A stretch of 64,000 nt of DNA. Source: Pectobacterium araliae (GTDB lineage Bacteria > Pseudomonadota > Gammaproteobacteria > Enterobacterales > Enterobacteriaceae). Every line of letters begins with the position of its first letter. The first letter of the stretch is position 1. A model generated the notes under the pieces. It ran no database searches. It was given only the letters and a program-made list of their open reading frames with translations, and had not been told where the DNA came from. Where the stretch lies: the NCBI RefSeq assembly GCF_037076465.1, contig NZ_AP028908.1, positions 3,782,001 through 3,846,000 of the forward strand. The letters are read 5' to 3'. The position numbers and the translations under genes were made by a program. This document shows positions 36,026 through 48,159 of this stretch, piece by piece.

Positions 36026-36073
36026 ACTCATAATCGCTTGGTCGCTGGTTCAAGTCCAGCAGGGGCCACCAAA
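36026..36073 (+). repeat. attR, 48-bp direct repeat (3' ileX fragment)
   Basis: Exact copy of attL. Only the anticodon arm to CCA part of the tRNA is present, so this is not a functional tRNA gene but the displaced 3' end of the original ileX. Confidence 0.96.
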
Positions 36074-36076
36074 TTC

Positions 36077-36112
36077 AAGGAGCTGCGTTAATAGCGCAGC
36101 TCCTTTATTTTT
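36077..36112 (+). terminator. Original chromosomal ileX terminator
   Basis: AAGGAGCTGCG, loop TTAATAG, CGCAGCTCCTT (perfect 11 bp), then TATTTTTTT. It now stands beyond attR, cut off from the intact tRNA gene. Confidence 0.9.
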
Positions 36113-36202
36113 TGTGCAACCCCATTGTTGGCACTAGACCTTCCCCACCCGATAAGTTCCACACTTGTTACATCGGCTTCTTTCTGATGCGCTGCTAATG
36201 CT

Positions 36203-36620
36203 TTATTTTTTAGAGTAATACTCTATATAAATAGTATGATATTGCATAAATACCCATTCATTAACCAACAAAACAAGTAAATCTTTAACCTGCTTATTGT
36301 GCAGCATGGTGATGCTTGCCGCCGCCCACAGTGCACCGGGCAGCAGGATATCGGCATAGCGGTTAGTCTCGGTATCGAGAAACGCATCTTGTGTGATAAC
36401 CAGCTCAGCCGCTCGCAGCTCCGCGATCACATTCTTGCGGTTGGAAACCGTAGCCACCGGATTCGTACAGATGATCCAACACGCTTTGATCTTACCCACC
36501 ATCATGTCTTCAAACATAGCGACGGTGCCGCTTTGCGGATATCCACCTCTGCCAGCCCGTGATCTCCGCCATTTTCTCTGGGTGGTAGTCTTCAAGAAAT
36601 TCAGGTATCGCCTCCCCCCT
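36203..36620 (-). pseudogene. nasA: Assimilatory nitrate reductase fragment
   Basis: KIKACWIICTNPVATVSNRK and QDAFLDTETNRYADILLPGA are characteristic of the molybdopterin domain of NasA-type nitrate reductase. Upstream in another frame comes FLEDYHPEKMAEITG, then LAEVDIRKAA after an apparent 1-nt loss; a deletion follows. About 15% of the gene remains, with frameshifts, so it is non-functional. Confidence 0.75.
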
Positions 36621-36713
36621 TCAGCGAACTCGGCGATACCGGCTTAATAGAGATGTCGTAAACTGAGAGACCGGAGTTACATAACCAGACAGGAGCATTG
36701 CCGCAGGAATTCA

Positions 36714-36810
36714 GGATTGTATAGTGTTCTAACAAGACGTTACCGCCAATGGCGGGCGAGACTTGGGCAGAGGTGAGTAGTGATACTCTTTTCTGCCCAA
36801 GTTTTTTTTG
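36714..36810 (+). terminator. Leader terminator with possible antiterminator site before bglA
   Basis: ACTTGGGCAGA (36761-36771) pairs with TCTGCCCAAGT (36792-36802), with an inner GAGTA/TACTC hairpin, followed by eight T. The upstream GGATTGT... (36714) resembles the start of a BglG-type RNA antiterminator, but does not overlap the stem as such sites usually do. Confidence 0.65.
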
Positions 36811-36868
36811 CCTGTTATCCGGTAGTTCCCTGTGCGGAACCAGCGTCCGGCGCAGCGTAATGATGTAG

Positions 36869-38095
<1,227 letters not shown>

Positions 38096-38886
38096 ACGGG
38101 AGCACGTTTTTCCCCTGCCGATCCTTCAGCTCTTCATACAGCTTTTTGCGCAGCGCGATTTTGACATTCACGATCTTCTCATCGGTAGCATCGACCAAGT
38201 TGTGCTTCTCTTCCCGATCGTTCTGCATGTCGTAGAGTTCTTCTTTATCCCATACGCCGTAATATTGGATGTATTTGTATTCCGGCGTCCGGATCGCAAA
38301 CGTGGTTGGCGTCTGCGGGAAGCTGTATTGCCAGAAGTATTCATAGACGAAGTAGTGTTTACGCTTCGGCACGGTATAGCCATCCAACCCCAGACGCCAG
38401 AAGCTCTGCCCGTCATAATGCTGTGGTGCGGCAATACCTGCGGCTTCCAGAATGGTTGGCGCTACGTCGATGTTTCTGACGATGTCTTCTACCACTTTGT
38501 CTTTGGCGAAACCCGGCCCAGAGGCAATCAGCGGCACGCGGATCGACTCTTCATAGGCATTACGCTTATCGATCAGCCCGTGTTCACCGAACATAAAACC
38601 GTTATCCCCCATCACCATGATAATGGTGTTCTTATCCAGCCCCTGTTTTTGCAGCCAGTCGCGCCCGCGTCCTACGCTGTCATCCACCGAGCACAGCGTT
38701 TCATAGTAGTCACGCTGGTACTGCTGAAGAGCCATATCCGTGTTATAGGGGTAATCCACGCCGTGCCAGCTGTTGCGCTGGTTCTTCACGCACATCGGCT
38801 TGCCGGCGAAGCCGCCGCTGCGGCCTATACACCCGCTGCTTACATACAGGCCAGCGTAATCGCGACCAGAAGTCTGTTTTTTTCAT
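38096..38886 (-). pseudogene. Sulfatase remnant
   Basis: C-terminal part of an S1-type arylsulfatase: VMGDNGFMFGEHGL (metal-binding Asp-Asn), AYEESIRVPLIASGPG, DIVRNIDVAPTILEAAG and ELYDMQNDREEKHNLV. The N-terminal catalytic part with the CxPSR/formylglycine site is absent. A start region at 38886 (MKK then, in another frame, NRLLVAITLACM, like a signal peptide) joins by deletion and frameshift. The 3' end is cut at about 38096 by the convergent bglA. Non-functional. Confidence 0.85.
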
Positions 38887-38942
38887 CGTTCTTCCTTTTA
38901 TGCCATCCCTTCCCAGAGCACTCGAAGAGTATTCGGCATCGG

Positions 38943-40166
38943 TTAATAAAATTCTGCTTTTATATTCCTTCTTACTTTCTTCATCGATTCCTGGCGTCTC
39001 AATTGAGAGAGCAAGGCATTCATACGTGGTAAAACATGAAATAGGTACGTTTTAAAACCATCACAGAAATAGTTTTTATTCGGTCGCCCATCGCTGGAAA
39101 TTTCAAACCGATGCTTCGGGCAGCCGCCATGACAAACTGCTTTCACTTCACAGTTCAGGCAATCTTTGCTGATGTTTTTTCGCTTATTTTCGCCAAAGGC
39201 GAGGTTTTGCGGCGAATTCACCAGCGACGCCAGATCGTCCTGATTAATATTGCCGAGCTTATTTTCGGGATAAACAAAATGGTCGCAGGAATACACGTCG
39301 CCATTCGCTTCAACAATCAGGTTGCCGCCGCAGGTTTCATTGATGATGCAGGCGCTAAGCTGCCCGGTCATTTTGGTCAGCGTTTGTTCGAAGTTCATGA
39401 CAAACACATTGCCCAAATCGTGCTGAACCCAATGGTCAAAGATCGTATTCAGGAAGCGGCCATACGCTTTGGCGGGCACTGACCACTCCGTCACACTGCA
39501 CTGGCCTGAAAAATCCGGTTGAATCAGCACCAGTCCGTTGTCATCCGGCTGAGCCGCGCGGCGCTCCACCAGCGGAATGAACTGCATGTAGCGGCTGCCG
39601 ATGCGTTTAAGAAACTGGTAGACATCCAGCGGGCGTTTCACGTTTTCCGCATTCACCACCGTCAGGGTATTAAACTCGACCCGATGACGTTTCAGCGCCT
39701 CCAGCCCCTTCATCACGTCATCAAAGGTGCTTTTCCCTGCCCGCGTGAGGCGATGCGCATCATTGCTGATGCGGTCACCGTCAATCGATAATCCCACCAG
39801 GAACTGGTTTTCTTTCAGGAAGCGCGCCCAGTCGTCATCAATATTGGTGCCATTGGTCTGAAAGAAATTATTGATCTGCTTGGTGCCACGGTATTGGTTC
39901 TGCAGCCGCACCGCTTCACGGAAGAAATCGATGCCCAACAGCGTCGGTTCACCCCCTTGCCACGGGAAATCAACAACGGGTGCCTGCTGGCTACTGATGT
40001 TCTTTCGCACATAGTTTTCCAGCGTGTCACCATCCATCTTCCAGCGACTTTTGCGTTCGGGGTACAGATGTTCCTTCTCCAGATAAAAACAGTATGAGCA
40101 ATCGATATTGCACACGGATCCTGAAGGCTTGGCCATCAACTGAAAATTGGCAATAGATTGACTCAT
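38943..40166 (-). CDS. Anaerobic sulfatase-maturating enzyme (radical SAM)
   Basis: 407 aa from ATG 40166 (MSQSIANFQLMAKPSGSVCN), preceded by GAGG. Radical-SAM cluster motif Cys19-x3-Cys23-x2-Cys26 (CNIDCSYC), GGEPTLLG, and a C-terminal SPASM region with CGGNLIVEANGDVYSCDHFV and CLNCEVKAVCHGGCPKHR that binds two more Fe-S clusters. It oxidises a Cys or Ser of sulfatases to formylglycine without oxygen. The frame looks intact although the adjacent sulfatase is not. Confidence 0.9.
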   Translation of the reverse strand: MSQSIANFQLMAKPSGSVCNIDCSYCFYLEKEHLYPERKSRWKMDGDTLENYVRKNISSQQAPVVDFPWQGGEPTLLGIDFFREAVRLQNQYRGTKQINNFFQTNGTNIDDDWARFLKENQFLVGLSIDGDRISNDAHRLTRAGKSTFDDVMKGLEALKRHRVEFNTLTVVNAENVKRPLDVYQFLKRIGSRYMQFIPLVERRAAQPDDNGLVLIQPDFSGQCSVTEWSVPAKAYGRFLNTIFDHWVQHDLGNVFVMNFEQTLTKMTGQLSACIINETCGGNLIVEANGDVYSCDHFVYPENKLGNINQDDLASLVNSPQNLAFGENKRKNISKDCLNCEVKAVCHGGCPKHRFEISSDGRPNKNYFCDGFKTYLFHVLPRMNALLSQLRRQESMKKVRRNIKAEFY

Positions 40167-40190
40167 TGGCACCTCGACTTAACTTATCGG

Positions 40191-41096
40191 TTACGCCAGC
40201 GCGATGACCGTCTCTCCGGCCTGCTGCTGACGTGCAGCGCCAAGGCTGAATACGCGATATTCTTCCGCATTCGTAATAACCATTGGCGTCACGGTATCGT
40301 AGCCCGCCTTCTGGCTCGCCTCCAGATCAAACTCCAGCAGCAGTTGGCCTTTTTTCACCTTGTCGCCTTCCGCAACGTGCATCTGCTTCCGCAACGTGCA
40401 TCTGATAGTGCTGGCGATCCCAGTTGCTCCGCTGTCGCCGGAGCTTCTTTCAGTGGCTGAGCATTTGTGTTTTGGTGTGATACTGGCGAACGTGTTGGCG
40501 CTGGCGTTTTCTCAGCAGGGGCTACGGGATCGTCGAACCCAACAATGACCGTCAGCACAAAACTCACCGCGAAAGCGATGGCACAGCCGATGAGGAACCC
40601 GACAACCCCTTCTCCGTAGAAAATCGGCAACGTCAGTAAACCGGGCATCCCCATGGAAACCGCCGAACTTTTCGCATAGCCAACGATAGCGCCCCCAATA
40701 GCCGCAGCGATTACCGCGCAGATAAACGGTTTTTTCAGCTTCAGCGTCACACCGTACACACCGGGCTCTGTGATACCAAACAGCGACGCGATAAAGGTAC
40801 TACCTGCCAACGCTTTGAGTTTTTTATCTTTGGTACGCACCATGACGCCCAGCAGTGTGGAGATTGAACCAAAAGCGCGGTACACCTTCGGCACTCGATT
40901 CCCGATAACCACCTGCAACTGCCCTGAAGCATTGATGACCGTAATGACACCTTCCAGTGCTTCCAGTGCAGTCATATCGACGTTGCCATGGTCAACAATC
41001 TTAAAGCGCAAGCGTGTTGCACAATGCACCAGAGTAGAAACGTTGGTTTCCCCTCCGACTAACTCCAGAATATTTTCAGCGAGCTTTGCTATTCAT
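40191..41096 (-). pseudogene. BglF-like beta-glucoside PTS permease, deleted
   Basis: EIIBCA-type protein in pieces. The EIIB domain (KLAENILELVGGETN..., HCATRLRF with the phosphorylation Cys) lies out of frame with the start ATG 41096. After VPKVYRAFGSIST the sequence jumps into late EIIC (LLGVMVRTKDKKLKALAGST, SLFGITEPGVYGV), losing most transport segments. The EIIA end (QMHVAEGDKVKKGQLLLEFD) is in another frame, and its active-site His region is gone. About 900 bp remain of about 1.9 kb. Confidence 0.88.
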
Positions 41097-41180
41097 AATA
41101 ACTTCCCGTTTCCTCAATGGAGGCAACTGCCCAATACACGTCATCCCGCTTGTTGTACGCAGTCCAACTGGAAAATAAGC

Positions 41181-41255
41181 AAAAAAAACCTGGATAAAGC
41201 GGCGTGCTATACGCTGCTTTATCCAGGTCTCGCCCAGAAAATTCTGGTGACGTCC
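41181..41255 (-). promoter_or_regulatory. BglG-type antiterminator site and leader terminator before bglF
   Basis: Minus strand: GGACGTCACC at 41255 begins a 31-nt site ending GGCGAGACCT (41225) that aligns with the ribonucleic antiterminator of bgl operons. Its 3' end overlaps the stem ACCTGGATAAAGC (41228-41216), which pairs with GCTTTATCCAGGT (41200-41188) and runs into eight T. The overlap is the expected mutually exclusive design. Confidence 0.78.
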
Positions 41256-41377
41256 TTTCCTGTTTTCTAATAAGTTAACGTGAAGAAAGCTATCTCTACG
41301 TTTTATTCTGTGAAAACAGCCACTAAACTTTTGCTAATCAGGCGAAGCCGCCTGATCCACGACGTGATAAGAGCACA

Positions 41378-41403
41378 ATGGCGCATCTTGGAAGATGCGC
41401 CAT
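41378..41403. terminator. Hairpin behind the DUF305 gene
   Basis: ATGGCGCATCTT, loop GG, AAGATGCGCCAT: a perfect 12-bp stem, 9 bp beyond the DUF305 stop. No U-run follows, so it is a weak terminator or mRNA-stabilising element. Confidence 0.6.
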
Positions 41404-41411
41404 CGGCAAAT

Positions 41412-41777
41412 TTACGGTTTTCCCTGCTTCTTCAGCCAAGCTTCCATTTGGTCGATCTCCGGCTGCTGGGCTTTGATAATCTCTTCCGCCAGCTTGCGCA
41501 ACTCAGGATCTTTACCGTACTGCAATTCCGTTTTCGCCATATCAATCGCGCCGCGGTGATGCGCAATCATCCCTTTGGCGAAGGCAATATCAGGATCGCT
41601 AGACTTCAGCCCTTCCATCATCTCACTATGCATCGCATCCATCCCTTTCCTATACACCTGTTGGGACGACGACGCGTCGTTTGCAGAACCATGGCCGCTA
41701 TGCGCACTGTCGGCCGCAAACGAGAGAAACGGAACCAGCAACGCTGCCGTTAATAACAAATGGACTTTCTTCATCAC
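41412..41777 (-). CDS. DUF305 family periplasmic protein
   Basis: 121 aa. Signal peptide MKKVHLLLTAALLVPFLSFA (cleavage after about residue 21). The mature part has the DUF305 pattern: Y..GMDAMHSEMMEGLK, D..FAKGMIAHHRGAIDMA and I..QQPEIDQMEAWL. The His- and Met-rich helices suggest metal (copper) binding, as in CopM-like members. The start could be either of two adjacent ATGs. Confidence 0.85.
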   Translation of the reverse strand: MMKKVHLLLTAALLVPFLSFAADSAHSGHGSANDASSSQQVYRKGMDAMHSEMMEGLKSSDPDIAFAKGMIAHHRGAIDMAKTELQYGKDPELRKLAEEIIKAQQPEIDQMEAWLKKQGKP

Positions 41778-41845
41778 AACCCCTCAATCAGTCACAGTAC
41801 GTTTTGAGGGTAGACGTTCCAGTAAGGGGAAGGTCAAGGGAAGAT

Positions 41846-43315
41846 TCAAACCTCCTCGACCAGACGCATGCAGACACGATTACGCCCCTGCGCCTTCGCT
41901 TTATACAGTTGCTCGTCCGCCAGCCCGATCAGATCATAAATATTACCGCCCTCATACTGGGCAAACACGGCAACACCAATACTGGTCGTAAAATGGATTT
42001 CCCGCCCATCGGGCTGCGTAAGTGGGGTTAATTCCGTCAGACGCCGTAACGCTTCAGCCATAGCTTCAGACTGCTCAACCGTTAGGTCATAAGCTGCAAT
42101 CACGAACTCTTCTCCACCCCAGCGGCAAAGAACATCGTTCGGACGAATAGTAGCACTCAGCATACGGGCAAAGCTGGCGATCAGTTCATCACCGCAGGCA
42201 TGCCCATAGGTATCATTAACCTGCTTAAAATAATCGATATCCAGAAATAGCAGCGTTAATTGGCGCTTTTTCTTATTCATCAGCATGCCCTGCTTTCCGT
42301 TCAGCATGCTGAGGAAAGCACGGCGATTGAAGGTATTGGTAAGTGCATCCTTCAGGCTGTTGCTTTCAATAATTTTAATCAGCCTCCGGTTCATCGAGAC
42401 AAAATGAGAGACGCTTAACATCGCCATAATTAACATCGCAATATTCAGCCGCGCCGTGGTGAGAAACGAATTAATGTACGCTTCAGAATTTGAATTAATG
42501 AGTATACCGACCTGATTAATATAGAGATAATTCAGTATTACTCCGGTGATTGCACAGAGCAACGACATTACTGGGAAAGAGTAGTTGAATGCACACAGCG
42601 TGAGCGGAATAACAGATAGCGTAATCAGGCTGGCATCCAGAAAAAATAGGCTCACCAAGAGGAAAATAATAAAAACGAGAAAAGGAAAAACATTATCTCT
42701 GACATGCTTAGGACATAGCGGAATATTCCGCAACGCCCGCAGAATGTCTTTACCCCGCAAGAAAAAGAACGCGAGGATAATGCCGGTTCCCAGTTGCTCA
42801 CTGAACCAGTCCATAAACTCGTCATAGCGGTTACCCGTATCGTAGATATAGGCATAAAACCCATATGCCACACCGGATGACAAGGCACCTAAAAACGTCG
42901 AGGCAAAAATAATATAGACGTAATATTTGCTGAATTTTTCAAAGGTGGACCACTTTCCGGTAAACCGACACATCAGGCAAAAGGCGCACCAGGCGGTTAC
43001 CACAAAGACCATATTACACAGGCACAATAGCACCTTGGTTTTTAACGGTGAGCTATTGTCCATCAGTAACGCCGCTAACAGCATCGCGACATAACTCACC
43101 AAAAAACCCATACAGATAGAGAGTGTCTTACTTTTTATCGTCCCTTTTCTGGCCCTGAAGCTAACCATGAGACAAAAAACTAAAATATTAGCGGGCCAAA
43201 ATAGCGATAGCTCATCCAGCACGCGAAATCGAAATCCCATACAACTCACGATGAGGGTAATCAGAAATAAAAACGGCATGAATTTTTTAGTTTTCAACAT
43301 CAAATCTTTATTCAT
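41846..43315 (-). CDS. Membrane diguanylate cyclase with MASE1-like domain
   Basis: 489 aa. About eight membrane segments in residues 12-310 form a MASE1-like sensor region. The GGDEF domain follows (about 330-489) with the active-site GGEEF at 400-404. The inhibitory I-site RPND (391-394) is present, so the enzyme is probably active and product-inhibited. It should make c-di-GMP and thereby affect motility or biofilm. No EAL domain. Confidence 0.9.
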   Translation of the reverse strand: MNKDLMLKTKKFMPFLFLITLIVSCMGFRFRVLDELSLFWPANILVFCLMVSFRARKGTIKSKTLSICMGFLVSYVAMLLAALLMDNSSPLKTKVLLCLCNMVFVVTAWCAFCLMCRFTGKWSTFEKFSKYYVYIIFASTFLGALSSGVAYGFYAYIYDTGNRYDEFMDWFSEQLGTGIILAFFFLRGKDILRALRNIPLCPKHVRDNVFPFLVFIIFLLVSLFFLDASLITLSVIPLTLCAFNYSFPVMSLLCAITGVILNYLYINQVGILINSNSEAYINSFLTTARLNIAMLIMAMLSVSHFVSMNRRLIKIIESNSLKDALTNTFNRRAFLSMLNGKQGMLMNKKKRQLTLLFLDIDYFKQVNDTYGHACGDELIASFARMLSATIRPNDVLCRWGGEEFVIAAYDLTVEQSEAMAEALRRLTELTPLTQPDGREIHFTTSIGVAVFAQYEGGNIYDLIGLADEQLYKAKAQGRNRVCMRLVEEV

Positions 43316-43418
43316 CAGCCCTTTGCCGCCCGCTACCCGATAGATCCACCCGCTTCACCTACGGGAGGATAGCATTAATCATTTCCCTACTCAGCACGAT
43401 GCTTCAGGGAAAAATAAA

Positions 43419-43480
43419 AAAACCACCGGGCTGATGGACTGCTTGTTCGCAGCACATCAGTCCGATGGTCTTGGCGCATT
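43419..43480 (-). terminator. spy terminator
   Basis: On the minus strand ACCATCGGACTGATG pairs with CATCAGCCCGGTGGT (one mismatch, one G-U), with an inner hairpin, followed by seven T. Confidence 0.8.
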
Positions 43481-43515
43481 TATTTCAGATCTCTCGCGGA
43501 CTCCTGGATAATGTG

Positions 43516-44004
43516 TTATTCCGCAGAGGTTCGCTTGCCATCAGGCTTTTGCGGTTGAGTCAGCCGCTTTTCAAAGCTGTCGTTGTACTGTTTCTTCTGC
43601 TCTGACGTCAGAACATTATAAATTTTGTTTTGGGTTTCCAGCCCATTAAGCATTCTGGCCTTGTGTGCCGCGTCCGCTTTATCCAACTGCGCCTGCGCTT
43701 TTGCGGCATCAAACGTCTCTGAGGCGACCAGGCTATGCATGTCACGACGATCGTCCTGCATCGCTTTATGCATTTTCTCGCGTGAATCCTTAATGATGTC
43801 TTTAATTTGCTGTTTCTGCGCTTCCGTCAAATTCAGCTCTTTAAACATCGTATCCGGCCCCATCATGCCACGGTGCTCACGACCCTCTTTCATCATCATT
43901 TTGTGTTCTGAGGCCGGGCCTTTCGGTGCGTCATTAGCATGCGCGAGACCTGCCGCGCCCAATGCCAAAGAAGAAGCAACCAGCATTGCAGTGAGTTTAC
44001 GCAT
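43516..44004 (-). CDS. spy: Periplasmic chaperone Spy
   Basis: 162 aa. Signal peptide MRKLTAMLVASSLALGAAGL followed by AHA cleavage. The mature protein has the two LTxxQ motifs of the Spy/CpxP family: LNLTEAQKQQIKDI and VLTSEQKKQYND. It is an ATP-independent chaperone induced by envelope stress. The Cpx box GTAAA-N5-GTAAA is only partly matched upstream (GTAAATCTCTGCAAG, near 44100). A -10 TATACT lies at 44067-44062 (minus). Confidence 0.88.
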   Translation of the reverse strand: MRKLTAMLVASSLALGAAGLAHANDAPKGPASEHKMMMKEGREHRGMMGPDTMFKELNLTEAQKQQIKDIIKDSREKMHKAMQDDRRDMHSLVASETFDAAKAQAQLDKADAAHKARMLNGLETQNKIYNVLTSEQKKQYNDSFEKRLTQPQKPDGKRTSAE

Positions 44005-44274
44005 ATTCTATTCCTCTCTTTGAATTAACGTGTCGACGGCGAGTGCCGTGCTACGAGAGGAAGTATAGGCTCGACACCTTCAGTTAATTAGAGCAAGGGT
44101 AAATCTCTGCAAGCATCAGCTCCACATTTACGGCAATTATGGAGAATAAGGAGGAATTGTGTAAGAAAGCGGAAGTATTGCGTTAATAAAGCGCCGCGCT
44201 GCAATCGTGCGACTTTACCCCTGATGCTTTTTTACAGCACCGCGGCCACTAGCTAAAAAGTGCCAGCAGTGCGA

Positions 44275-44571
44275 TTACCGCAGTGAACGCCTAAAGGCCG
44301 TAGCCTCTTGTGCCAACACATCAAGATGGGCATAAATAACTTTCATTTTCTGAATCAACGGATTTCGCTCTGGAGAGCTATCCATCGTGCTCAACTGCGC
44401 AGAGAGTTTTTCAATCTGCGCACAAAGGTAGGCATCACGCTCTTTCGCCTGAAGCAATTGCTGATGAAGGGAGTGATGTTCCTGTCGCCACGTCTGTTGC
44501 TGACGCTGCACGCTTTGTTCTAACGCCTGAAGCGCGCTATCCAGCCGATATTCCAACTCTTCCACCCGCAT
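44275..44571 (-). CDS. Small coiled-coil protein
   Basis: 98 aa from ATG 44571 (MRVEELEYRLDSALQALEQS), after AAAGG. Almost entirely heptad-patterned helix, rich in Gln and Leu. No signal peptide. I do not recognise the family. A TTG 18 bp upstream extends the frame but is a worse start. Confidence 0.65.
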   Translation of the reverse strand: MRVEELEYRLDSALQALEQSVQRQQQTWRQEHHSLHQQLLQAKERDAYLCAQIEKLSAQLSTMDSSPERNPLIQKMKVIYAHLDVLAQEATAFRRSLR

Positions 44572-44738
44572 AACGATACCTTTGCCCAATAAACTCGCGG
44601 ATTATAATGTCACACGCCCCCGACAACAAACACTCCAGCGCACGATCCCTTGTCTGCACACACTTATCCCTATGGTTAGCAATGACATCAATCACAATAA
44701 ACAAACATAAATTTCACAACTCCCTCAATTACCGCTAG

Positions 44739-46841
<2,103 letters not shown>

Positions 46842-46857
46842 CGTAGACACATTCAGG

Positions 46858-47997
46858 TTAGCGAGACGATCCCGTTTTAACCGCACGCAGTACAGCGAAC
46901 TTCGTGTTGCTGGCAAGGGTTTCACAGTTACCGAATAGACGCTTCAGCTTGTGGAAGTAATCCAGATGACGATTACCCACAATACGCAGTTCTCCGCCAA
47001 CCTGAAGGCAGCGTCTGGCATCCATAAACATCTGCCAGGCGATTTCGTCCGTCACCGCCTGCTGCTGGTGGAATGGCGGGTTACACAGCACCGCCTGCAA
47101 CGTATCGCGCTTAACGCGCACCAATCCGTTATTCACCACGAAGCTACAGCGCTCAATATCCTGCGGGCAATTGGCCTCAACGTTCATCTGGCTCGATGTC
47201 ACCGCCATATAGGATTCATCGAAGAAACCGACAGTAGCTTCCGGGTTAGCTTTCAACGCGGCCAGCCCAATGACACCATTGCCGCAGCCGAGATCGATAA
47301 TCTTACCGTCTAGTTGTTCCGGCAAATGCTGCATAAAGAAACGTGCGCCGATATCTAACCCATTACGCGAATACACGTTCGCATGGTTTTGGATGCGATA
47401 ACCGTAGCCGTCCAGCTCCCACTCGGTAATAAGTGGCTGCTCACTAACTTTCAGATCCGCCCACTCACAGTGAACCAAACGCGCCTTTTTCCAGGCTAAT
47501 GAGGTTTTCGTCGGCCCCATTACGCGCTCAAACAGTTGCAGCGTCGAGGTATGAATATCCTTCGCCTTTGCTCCGGCAATGATGCGCGTTTGCGGCGTGA
47601 CGACCTTGCGCAACATTCTCAGTTGGTGTTCCAGCAGCGCGATCGTTTTAGGTATTTTAATCACCACCAGCGCAGGCGCAGCGGGTAGATCCGCCATACT
47701 ATCCAACAGCGTTACCACATCGGCATCATAACCGTTCAGTTCCAGGTTATGTCGCGTCGCCAGTTGGCTAAGATAAGAGTCACTGATACTAACGGGCGAT
47801 TGTGCCTGTAAACCGCAGGCCAGCGCACCAAATGTATCATTGAAAATCAGGCGCGGGCCCGGCGCGATTTCCATGTTGGCCAGTTCACGCAGCAGATATT
47901 CATCTGCGGCATCCCACGCCTGTAGCGCCGAGTTTTCAGCGACCTGAGGGTAACGCACCAACGTCAGGTTGCACGTTTCCAATTCGAGTTGGCTCAT
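46858..47997 (-). CDS. rlmG: 23S rRNA (guanine1835-N2)-methyltransferase RlmG
   Basis: Methylates G1835 of 23S rRNA. 379 aa from ATG 47997 ([20 protein letters not shown]). Duplicated MTase fold; C-terminal SAM site [13 protein letters not shown] and catalytic NPPFHQQ. It aligns with the recalled E. coli RlmG (ygjO) along its length. An upstream frame to 48015 adds MMQERL but has no better ribosome site. Confidence 0.95.
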   Translation of the reverse strand: MSQLELETCNLTLVRYPQVAENSALQAWDAADEYLLRELANMEIAPGPRLIFNDTFGALACGLQAQSPVSISDSYLSQLATRHNLELNGYDADVVTLLDSMADLPAAPALVVIKIPKTIALLEHQLRMLRKVVTPQTRIIAGAKAKDIHTSTLQLFERVMGPTKTSLAWKKARLVHCEWADLKVSEQPLITEWELDGYGYRIQNHANVYSRNGLDIGARFFMQHLPEQLDGKIIDLGCGNGVIGLAALKANPEATVGFFDESYMAVTSSQMNVEANCPQDIERCSFVVNNGLVRVKRDTLQAVLCNPPFHQQQAVTDEIAWQMFMDARRCLQVGGELRIVGNRHLDYFHKLKRLFGNCETLASNTKFAVLRAVKTGSSR

Positions 47998-48159
47998 TAG
48001 CCTCTCCTGCATCATAAAATTTGCGCTGTTTATCCCTTAAAATAGCCCATCAGTAAATGCTTTTCTCTGCCAGAACGGGAAATGATCGACGTTACCTTGT
48101 CATTTCACCGTGATAATCTGCGTAGTCATGCATGAATGCCTTCAGGATACCAAACGCTT

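Larger units (their letters stand above)
17306..36073. mobile_element. 18.7-kb integrated phage-satellite-like island in ileX
   Basis: Bounded by the 48-bp att repeats. From right to left on the minus strand: P4-type integrase, small HTH regulators, AntA antirepressor, nine coupled small genes ending in a DUF927 helicase, iteron array, two IS elements, a tail-like module with a tape-measure/transglycosylase, a Nu1-like HTH protein and a YoaC homologue. Capsid, portal and large terminase genes are not seen. That fits a satellite or a decayed prophage; which one is not settled by sequence. Confidence 0.88.

Noticed and set aside
36026-36073. Second tRNA-Ile gene
   Set aside because: Only the 3' 46 nt of the tRNA are present; it is attR.
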